From positions 1 through 37,899 of the forward strand of contig JALXAX010000183.1 of NCBI GenBank assembly GCA_026991755.1: 37,899 nt of DNA, written 5' to 3'. Shown here piece after piece: positions 32,296 to 37,899 of this stretch. The notes beneath the pieces were generated by a model. It ran no database searches. It saw only the letters and a program-made list of their open reading frames with translations, and was not told the DNA's origin. Position 1 is the stretch's first letter. Each line of letters begins with the position of its first letter. Source of the DNA: Thiotrichaceae bacterium (GTDB taxonomy: Bacteria > Pseudomonadota > Gammaproteobacteria > Thiotrichales > Thiotrichaceae). Position numbers and translations under genes: made by a program.

Positions 32296-32514
32296 TCACT
32301 TATTCCAAGATATATTTACTTTTCTATGATTCAACACACAGTCACGAAGATAAAGATTAATTAAGCTTTGATAAGGAACACCCGACTCAATTGCCATGTC
32401 TTTAAAATAACCAATAATATCTTCACTAAGCCTCATGGTAACTGACTTTTTTAGCTTTGAAGCATACGGGTTTTTACGAGATTGTAATTTTGAAAGATCG
32501 TACTCTTTTTTCAT
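32296..32514 (-). CDS. brnA: BrnA-like antitoxin
   Basis: About 72 residues with the BrnA/CopG-like pattern RKNPYASKLKKSVTMRLSEDIIGYFKDMAIESGVPYQSLINLYLRDC. It neutralises BrnT and represses the operon through a ribbon-helix-helix. I use the ATG at 32514, which has GGGTG before it. The partner brnT upstream is truncated, so this gene seems orphaned and its operon promoter may be lost. Confidence 0.85.
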   Translation of the reverse strand: MKKEYDLSKLQSRKNPYASKLKKSVTMRLSEDIIGYFKDMAIESGVPYQSLINLYLRDCVLNHRKVNISWNK

Positions 32515-32526
32515 CGTTATCACCCT

Positions 32527-32661
32527 TTATCCTTTATAGAACTTCCTTTCATTTTTTGTTGCTTTTCGAGCAGATATGATACGAAGCACATCGCCCTGTC
32601 GTTTTTCACAATAACAGGTCATTAGCATTCTAGTCTTGTTACTAACTCCTAAAATAAGAAA
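32527..32661 (-). pseudogene. brnT: brnT toxin remnant (5'-truncated)
   Basis: The C-terminal 44 codons of BrnT are readable: FLILGVSNKTRMLMTCYC, then DVLRIISARKATKNERKFYKG, then stop. An in-frame TAG lies a short way upstream and no N-terminal toxin sequence is present before the neighbouring gene. The catalytic N-terminal part is missing, so no active toxin is expected. Confidence 0.8.
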
Positions 32662-32685
32662 TAGAAATAATATCAAGACTAGTAA

Positions 32686-33216
32686 CTAAGCCAAATGACT
32701 ACTAGTCCCCAGCGCCTCAGCAATTTGTGCAAATGCCTCAACTTCACCATCGCTCACTTGTGTACCACCAAAGCCAAGAAAACCACCTTCTTTAGCTGCT
32801 TTCGCTACGTTTTCAGCAATTCTCATTGACCATTCCTTATACTCGCTGGCTTCTTCTGCTGATGCTTTTTCATCTAATAACTTGGCTACTGCCTGACTGT
32901 CTGCAATCAATTGTTCGCGTAATTTTTCACTTGAATTAACACCTTTTTCTTTCAACCTTGCCATGCTTTTCTCACGCATCTCCTTTGCCTTCCCCATCGC
33001 CTCTTTAAACTCACCTATCGTCGGCAGGATACCTGTAATGATTTCGTTATTTGGGTATTCCTTAATACCATTTAAAAAGCTCTTTGAGCTGGCAAACATT
33101 TCTTTAATCGTTCCTAAGCCACTACCTTCTGCAAAGGCCATCACCGTTCCAATTAAAGTCGGGGTATTGGTTAGCAAGAAAATTTCATCTTCCGTAAAGC
33201 GGTCTTCGATAGACAT
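32686..33216 (-). CDS. Unrecognised helical protein
   Basis: 176 residues from the ATG at 33216 (AAGGAG Shine-Dalgarno; longer in-frame starts lie in the upstream repeat). Mostly amphipathic and charged helix: MSIEDRFTEDEIFLL, KEAMGKAKEMREKSMARLKEKG, EEASEYKEWSMRIAENVAKAAKEGGFLGFGGTQVSDGEVEAFAQIAEALG. The GFLGFGGTQVSDGE ending is shared by various TerB-like or uncharacterised cytoplasmic proteins. No signal peptide, no catalytic motif. Function unknown. Confidence 0.7.
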   Translation of the reverse strand: MSIEDRFTEDEIFLLTNTPTLIGTVMAFAEGSGLGTIKEMFASSKSFLNGIKEYPNNEIITGILPTIGEFKEAMGKAKEMREKSMARLKEKGVNSSEKLREQLIADSQAVAKLLDEKASAEEASEYKEWSMRIAENVAKAAKEGGFLGFGGTQVSDGEVEAFAQIAEALGTSSHLA

Positions 33217-33237
33217 GGTTAACTCCTTGTAATTATA

Positions 33238-33258
33238 GACCTTTGCACGAAAGGTCTC
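33238..33258. repeat. Collapsed family-D element
   Basis: GACCTTTGCACGAAAGGTCTC, in which the left family-D terminus runs straight into a right-end GGTCTC with no interior. It forms a GACCTTT/AAAGGTC hairpin. It sits just upstream of the helical-protein gene start. Confidence 0.6.
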
Positions 33259-33357
33259 AATAAATCTATAAATGCTACTTGAGAATAGGACATTTCTTAC
33301 AAAGATCATGGGGAAATTTATAGCAACAACTGCACAGTTCAGAACAATAAAACACTT

Positions 33358-34179
33358 CTAGCTGAAACCTAACCCTACCGATAATGCATGAAGATGCTCA
33401 ACATCAAAATCAGGCCTAACACCATTAGGTAGTTTAGCCCCAGCCTCAAACCTTCCTGTACGCACCAATGCCGTTGGCATCCCTAGTTTTTGTGCACCAA
33501 GAATGTCGGTATCAGGTCGATCTCCAATCATTAAACAATCTTCTGCTGTTAAGCCTAGCCGTGCTAGTGCCATCTCATACAATAAAGGAAACGGTTTACC
33601 GATAGTTATCGGCTTAACACCCGTAGCAACCACCAACGGGGCAACTAACGCTCCGCCTCCAGGTACGATACAGCGGATAGGTTTTCCTGTTTTTTTGTCT
33701 TCGCAAACCGCATCAACACTGGCATCAGGATTGGTCGAAATCAATTGAGCGCCTTTGGCTACAATAAGGTTAGTCGCAACAGTCAGCTTATCAAAATCAA
33801 TCCCCTCACCTTCACCCACTACGACATAATCGGCATCTATTTCACTTTCTGTTCCATAGCGAAGCAAGGCATTGTGCAAACCTTCTGCGCCTAGCGCGTA
33901 AAAAGAGAAGTCCTTTTTCTGGCTTGATAAATACTCAGCCGTAGCGATACCAGAAGTTATAATTTGCTCTTTACTAGGCTTTGGAAAGCCTAAACGCTCT
34001 AGCTTTTCGGCTATGGCTTCGGGTAATAAAATCGGGTTATTGGTAATATACACATGCGGAATAGTCGCTAGTTGATGTATAAAATCGACAGCATAAGGCA
34101 ACGCTTTATTACCGTGGTATAAAACGCCATCCATATCTAATAGTATGGCCTTGGGTAGTTGACTCTTTGACTCGCTCAT
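33358..34179 (-). CDS. HAD-superfamily phosphatase, NagD/HAD-IIA type
   Basis: 273 residues with motif I LLDMDGVLYHG (DxD), motif II ITNNP, motif III/IV GKPFPLLYEMALARLGL and MIGDRPDTDILGAQKLG. The cap position between II and III marks subfamily IIA (NagD, phosphoglycolate or nucleotide phosphatases). The substrate is undetermined. It is divergent from the DUF72 gene by about 55 bp. Confidence 0.88.
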   Translation of the reverse strand: MSESKSQLPKAILLDMDGVLYHGNKALPYAVDFIHQLATIPHVYITNNPILLPEAIAEKLERLGFPKPSKEQIITSGIATAEYLSSQKKDFSFYALGAEGLHNALLRYGTESEIDADYVVVGEGEGIDFDKLTVATNLIVAKGAQLISTNPDASVDAVCEDKKTGKPIRCIVPGGGALVAPLVVATGVKPITIGKPFPLLYEMALARLGLTAEDCLMIGDRPDTDILGAQKLGMPTALVRTGRFEAGAKLPNGVRPDFDVEHLHALSVGLGFS

Positions 34180-34234
34180 GTGAATACCATAGTTCTGCTT
34201 ACATCCTGATTTGAAACATTTAAACCTATTATTG

Positions 34235-35086
34235 ATGCTAAAACCACACTACTACATTGGCCTACCCGAATGGCGACACCCTGACTGGTACGCCGAGGGC
34301 AAGAACCCCAAAGAGCCACTCAAAATCTACTCACAATATTTTTCGACCGTTGAAGGGAATACGACATTCTACGCCCTGCCAAACCCGAATACCGTACAAG
34401 CTTGGGATGAATCTGTGCCTGATGACTTTCGCTTTTGCTTTAAATTCCCCAAAGCTATCACCCACGAAGCCATGCTTCAGTATTGTTCTAGTGAAGTGGG
34501 TGAATACTTTAATCGACTATCCCCACTGGGCGACAAGCTGGGGGTATTGTGGTTACAAATGAGTAGTGCTTTTACACCTGATCAATTATCTGCGCTACAA
34601 CGCTTTCTTGAAAACCTACCCGAAGATTTTAACTATGGGATTGAAGTCAGAAATATCGGCTTCTTTGCAAAGGATGACCTACAAAAACGCTTTAACCAAC
34701 TCTTACTCAAACATAACGTAAACCGTGTGATGTTTGATACTCGCATACTTTTTGCTAACCCTGCACCTGATGCAGACAGCCAAAGAGCGCTGGTTGAAAA
34801 GCCACGCCTGCCCATGCATGTGGTGGCAACGGGTGATTATCCGATGTTGCGTTTTATGAGCCCGATGGATTTAGGCTTGTCTGAAGTGGCTTTGGATCAA
34901 TGGGCTAACAAAACCATTCAATGGATAGATGAAGGCAAAACACCCTATGTATTTTTTCATACGCCTTATAAAGCGCCGGTACCTGATTTGGCACAACGCT
35001 TTTCTAAAAAAGTAGCAAAGCTTAGAGCTGATATTGAACCCATTACGCTTTGGGAGAGACAGCCGCAGCAGACTGATCTTTTTTGA
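34235..35086 (+). CDS. DUF72 family protein
   Basis: About 283 residues of the DUF72 TIM-barrel-like family: YYIGLPEWRHPDWY, YSQYFSTVEGNTTFYALPNPNTVQAW, FRFCFKFPKAITHE, LGVLWLQMSSAFTPDQL, FNYGIEVRNIGFF and YVFFHTPYKAPVPDLA. The ATG at 34235 is preferred over TTG 24 bp upstream because the family begins at this point. Function unknown. Followed by a family-E palindrome. Confidence 0.85.
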   Translation: MLKPHYYIGLPEWRHPDWYAEGKNPKEPLKIYSQYFSTVEGNTTFYALPNPNTVQAWDESVPDDFRFCFKFPKAITHEAMLQYCSSEVGEYFNRLSPLGDKLGVLWLQMSSAFTPDQLSALQRFLENLPEDFNYGIEVRNIGFFAKDDLQKRFNQLLLKHNVNRVMFDTRILFANPAPDADSQRALVEKPRLPMHVVATGDYPMLRFMSPMDLGLSEVALDQWANKTIQWIDEGKTPYVFFHTPYKAPVPDLAQRFSKKVAKLRADIEPITLWERQPQQTDLF

Positions 35087-35121
35087 CAGTGCGACTTCAG
35101 AGATTGTGAAAGTATTTATAT

Positions 35122-35184
35122 GTAGGGTGAGGCGCACCGTTTACCATATGCTTATGGTGCGCTTCGTTCCTCAGCACACCCTAC
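35122..35184. repeat. REP-like palindrome, family E copy 3
   Basis: GTAGGGTGAGGCGCACC ... GGTGCGCTTCGTTCCTCAGCACACCCTAC, diverged from copies 1 and 2 but sharing the GCTTCGTTCCTCAGCAC arm. Lies between DUF72 and the convergent RraA-like gene. Confidence 0.75.
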
Positions 35185-35249
35185 AAATAGCACTTTTGAA
35201 TACTTCCACAGTCCCCTTTTCACATCATTAAACCTAAAAAATACATTCA

Positions 35250-35858
35250 TTAGCCCTTATGCTCAGCCAATAGCTTCATCACCTTGGCATGATGTGCTTT
35301 TTCCCAGTCTTCCAGCGAAGTAGACTGGTCTAGCTCAGTTCGTTTTTTGGCAATAGCATAAGCCTCCGCTTGTTGAGCATGAGGAATAACCGCAATGCCC
35401 TCCTCATCCGCCACCACTATATCATTAGGGTTTACAGCAACCGAACCACAAACAATAGGTTGGTTAAGGGGCAAAACAGACTCTTTAATACCGGGCTTAG
35501 CCACACAACCGAGGGCGTACACAGGAAACTTAGCTTCTCTAATCTCAGCCAAATCCCTAATCACACCGTCGATAATCATCCCTGCTATACCTCGGCTTTG
35601 CGCGATAGCACACACATTCCCACCCGCTACTGCATGGGAATCATCACCCGCATCGACTACCAATATAGAACCCGCAGGAGCTTCATAAATAGCCGCATGC
35701 AACATCAAATTATCACCCTTTGCTAGCTTAACGGTGTAAGCAGGCCCTGCGATTCGGGGCATTCCTTGCCATAACGCTTTGATAGAGTAATCAATAAACT
35801 GTTCGCGTGGTAACGCATCTGCATACTCGGTGGTCGCATAATCGGCATAGTTAGTCAT
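35250..35858 (-). CDS. RraA/HMG-aldolase family protein
   Basis: 202 residues of the RraA-like fold shared by RNase E inhibitor RraA and 4-hydroxy-4-methyl-2-oxoglutarate aldolases. Seen: GSILVVDAGDDSHAVAGGNVCAIAQSRG, the IDGVIRDLAEI catalytic Arg-Asp loop, FPVYALGCVAKPG and VNPNDIVVADEEGIAVIP. Length is nearer the aldolase side (about 200-230) than E. coli RraA (161), so I favour an aldolase or decarboxylase. Substrate unknown. Confidence 0.85.
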   Translation of the reverse strand: MTNYADYATTEYADALPREQFIDYSIKALWQGMPRIAGPAYTVKLAKGDNLMLHAAIYEAPAGSILVVDAGDDSHAVAGGNVCAIAQSRGIAGMIIDGVIRDLAEIREAKFPVYALGCVAKPGIKESVLPLNQPIVCGSVAVNPNDIVVADEEGIAVIPHAQQAEAYAIAKKRTELDQSTSLEDWEKAHHAKVMKLLAEHKG

Positions 35859-35924
35859 TGGTATATTGGAGTCTCTTGGAGGTAATAATAGGAAACTATA
35901 GCTTATTATCTACATTTAGATAAA

Positions 35925-36083
35925 GAGACCTTTGCACGAAAGAAATGACGAATAAAAATGGCTTGAATTCCCTCTATTTCTGCTAAAAATTCGGCCAATA
36001 GCTCGGCTATTACCCTCTTTTTTAGCAAAAATAGAGAAAATTACGCTCATTTTTCTCTCGCCATTCTTTCATGCAAAGGTCTC
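35925..36083. repeat. Miniature inverted-repeat element, family D (full copy)
   Basis: 159 bp with ends GAGACCTTTGCACGAAAG / CTTTCATGCAAAGGTCTC and a 5-bp duplication ATAAA (35920-35924, 36084-36088). Inside is a further inverted structure around AATAGCTCGGCTATT. Fragments of its ends lie at 1568, 7463 and 33238. GAGACCTTTGCA ends resemble those of IS5-type insertion sequences; attribution is unconfirmed. Confidence 0.88.
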
Positions 36084-36088
36084 ATAAA

Positions 36089-36379
36089 AACTAAAAAGCC
36101 TCTTATTTAACATCTTCTGTACTACTGTAAATAAACTCTTCATTAGAAGTATCAACTAACAGCTATAGTTGCTTGGCTCACCAATCCCAGTGCTCTTCCT
36201 AACTACAACACTATGGACATGCATCATCTATTCATTCGCTCTCACCCATCGAACCGATTTCAGGTCAACATCAGCAAATTTTGTTTCAACTTATTTGCAA
36301 GACGTGTATGTTGATGAAGTAATCACACCGTTATTGGGTCATACCATTACATGCTACAGGTCGAATTGAGTAACTTTTC
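36089..36379 (+). other. Gap before histidine kinase with a doubtful 66-codon ORF
   Basis: 36169-36369 is an open frame whose end reads SANFVSTYLQDVYVDEVITPLLGHTITCY. This has a faint resemblance to the helix and LLGHT box of tyrosine recombinases but lacks the catalytic residues around it. I treat it as a possible degraded integrase tail or chance. No response-regulator gene is recognisable here. Confidence 0.35.
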
Positions 36380-37723
36380 ATGCGTTCATTACAATCACAT
36401 TTAGGCGTTTGGCTAGGTGCTTTGCTAGTTATCATCTTTGGCGCGCATGTTTTGTTGATGAGCCATTTTCCTCGCTATCTCGCTGAGGAGCGTGTAGTCA
36501 CACGTTTAAAACACGACACGGATTCTCTATACACACGGCTAATTATTAAAGAAAACCAATCACCTGCTTTAACTTCTGGCCCTATTGCGGGCATTTATAA
36601 AAAACCTCAGTCGGGACATTATTTTCAGGTGCAGCAAAAAGAGGGCGAGTTACGCTCGCCCTCTTTGCAAAATGAGAGGTTAAACTTATCCAATGCTAAA
36701 AAAGCATTCTCCTGGAAGTATCGAGATAATCATGTCTTTCATATCAAGGATTCCAACGGTTTACCTTTACTTGCTTGGGTTACTCAAGTTGAAAAAAATG
36801 GTCAGAAGCTAACCATCACGCTAGCTGAGGAAATTACTGATTTGGAAGAGGATATTGCCGAACTCAAAAAAGCCTATTTTCTGGGAACTAGTGTCGCCAT
36901 CATCTTACTGATTATTTTACAGCGCTTTATTATTCACCATGCGATTAAGCCTGTAGACAAAGCTCGACAAGAACTTTTATCTATCGAAAAAGGGGAGCGA
37001 CAGCAGATTGATCAAGCTGTCCCCTCTGAAATCCAGCCATTGGTTGATGAGCTGAATCATTTACTCGGCGTTATGGGGAAACGATTGGAGCGTTCAAGAA
37101 ATGCTACAGGTAACTTGGCACATGCTTTAAAAACACCACTTTCTGTGCTGAATCAATTACAGGAAGAGCCTGAAATACGAGGTAATAAAGAGTTATATAA
37201 GGATATTTCTGACATTAGCACGAGTATTCATACCTCTATTAATAGAGAGTTGAAACGTGCAAGATTATCGGGCGGAAGCTTGCCAGGCCAACGCTTTGAG
37301 GTGGATAAAGAAATACCCCAGCTCATTGAGGTGATGAGTAAAGTCTATACGGAAAAGAAATTGAATATCACCTACTTAATTCCCGCTGACAAACACTATC
37401 AAGCGGACAGAGAAGATATGCTGGAAATACTGGGTAATCTATTAGATAACGCTTGTAAATGGGCGAACCAATCTATCAAGCTAAGCGTTTTAGACCAACC
37501 AGGTTTTGTCTTTACCATTGAAGATGATGGTAAAGGTATTGATCAAAAAGTTGAGAGTATCTTAATGCAACGTGGTGTACGTTTGGATGAAAATACTCCT
37601 GGAGATGGACTTGGACTGTCTATTGTTAAGGAGATTATTGATCAGTACGAAGGGGAGATTAGTTTTTCAACTTCGGTTGATTTGGGTGGGTTGTTGTTGA
37701 CGGTGCGATTGCCTGGGGATTAA
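36380..37723 (+). CDS. PhoQ-like sensor histidine kinase
   Basis: 447 residues: N-terminal membrane segment (about 8-28), periplasmic sensor (29-165), second segment (166-185), HAMP-like stretch, H-box GNLAHALKTPLS (H248), N-box GNLLDNACKW (N357), DDGKGID (382-388) and GDGLGLSIVKEI (408-419). The organisation matches PhoQ-type kinases. No cognate regulator gene is adjacent upstream, where phoP would normally be, nor in the 176 bases after. Signal unknown. It may act with a regulator encoded elsewhere. Confidence 0.88.
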   Translation: MRSLQSHLGVWLGALLVIIFGAHVLLMSHFPRYLAEERVVTRLKHDTDSLYTRLIIKENQSPALTSGPIAGIYKKPQSGHYFQVQQKEGELRSPSLQNERLNLSNAKKAFSWKYRDNHVFHIKDSNGLPLLAWVTQVEKNGQKLTITLAEEITDLEEDIAELKKAYFLGTSVAIILLIILQRFIIHHAIKPVDKARQELLSIEKGERQQIDQAVPSEIQPLVDELNHLLGVMGKRLERSRNATGNLAHALKTPLSVLNQLQEEPEIRGNKELYKDISDISTSIHTSINRELKRARLSGGSLPGQRFEVDKEIPQLIEVMSKVYTEKKLNITYLIPADKHYQADREDMLEILGNLLDNACKWANQSIKLSVLDQPGFVFTIEDDGKGIDQKVESILMQRGVRLDENTPGDGLGLSIVKEIIDQYEGEISFSTSVDLGGLLLTVRLPGD

Positions 37724-37806
37724 CAGGAGTCGCTACATAGGCTAACCTAACCCCTTTGTGTACTCGCAATAATATCAGATACCCCTTCTTCCCTATCCAG
37801 CTTCAA

Positions 37807-37899
37807 CCTAAAATCCTCAGTTAGACAGCCTATAGAGTGATTCTCTTCGGCTGAATGGCGTAGTAAAAAAAGGAATTAATGGTTGATCCTTAATGAGTT
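37807..37899. repeat. Miniature inverted-repeat element, family A copy 4 (cut by window end)
   Basis: Starts CCTAAAATCCTCAGTTAGA and matches copy 2 for all 93 visible bases with few changes; the right half lies outside the window. Left flank TTCAA (37802-37806) would be the duplication if intact. Lies 84 bp after the histidine-kinase stop. Confidence 0.88.

Noticed and set aside
36169-36369. 66-codon ORF with a tyrosine-recombinase-like LLGHT box
   Set aside because: Only a short stretch resembles a recombinase and the catalytic Arg and Tyr context is missing; could be chance.
37735-37806. Minus-strand 18-codon tail (DREEGVSDIIASTQRG then stop) next to family-A copy 4
   Set aside because: Could be the end of a gene cut by the element, but the other side is beyond the window; too short to support.

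Overview
This looks like chromosomal DNA from a gammaproteobacterium of low to moderate GC. Supporting genes are an hda homologue next to an AI-2E/PerM-type permease, pdxH, a full-length hrpA, a YccA-like Bax-inhibitor protein and an rhlE-type helicase. No tRNA, rRNA, phage block, CRISPR array or complete transposase gene is visible. The repeat-rich, transposase-poor intergenic DNA recalls Thiotrichales-like sulfur bacteria, but that placement is a guess.

Layout. 1-4.7 kb: a HigB/RelE-type toxin gene with an in-frame stop and its partial antitoxin, a CDP-alcohol phosphatidyltransferase, the permease-hda pair and a DUF533 protein. 4.7-8.7 kb: rbgA/ylqF GTPase, a frameshifted VOC gene, a hemerythrin-like protein, pdxH and a secreted or anchored metallo-beta-lactamase-fold protein. 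8.7-11 kb: a metal cluster (merT-merP-beta-barrel-GDCCVxC) transcribed away from merR, with a 19-bp-spacer MerR-type promoter. 11-12.9 kb: a ParE-type toxin-antitoxin pair and a gene interrupted by two different non-autonomous elements. 12.9-17.1 kb: rhlE, then a formate/nitrite-type channel behind a consensus sigma-54 promoter, followed by a PP2C-kinase fusion whose Shine-Dalgarno lies inside a strong hairpin. 17.1-20.8 kb: DUF779, aldehyde dehydrogenase and an AraC-type regulator. 20.8-24.3 kb: a patatin gene, a two-repeat GDY[IL]V partner and a TIR-membrane-coiled-coil-DUF1566 receptor-like gene. 24.6-27.1 kb: a DUF1800/DUF1501 pair. 27.4-37.7 kb: Bax-inhibitor protein, hrpA, a brnA antitoxin with a beheaded brnT, a helical protein, HAD phosphatase, DUF72, RraA-like protein and a PhoQ-like histidine kinase lacking an adjacent regulator.

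The strongest theme is miniature inverted-repeat elements. At least four families are present. A (236 bp, four copies) and B (161-162 bp, two copies) make 5-bp target duplications. C is bounded by CTAG. D begins GAGACCTTTGCA. There are also palindromic REP-like families. Several elements sit exactly at gene ends and supply the stop codon and a few C-terminal residues (CDP-alcohol transferase, DUF779, TIR-DUF1566). Two elements have broken one gene whose 140-codon reading frame is restored exactly when both, each with one target duplication, are removed on paper.

Two regulatory observations stand out: the sigma-54 promoter plus SD-occluding hairpin in the nitrite-channel/kinase unit, and the MerR-type overlong-spacer promoter. 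The most plausible under-described systems are the GDYV-repeat/patatin operon and the adjacent TIR-DUF1566 gene. Their function is not shown by the sequence.
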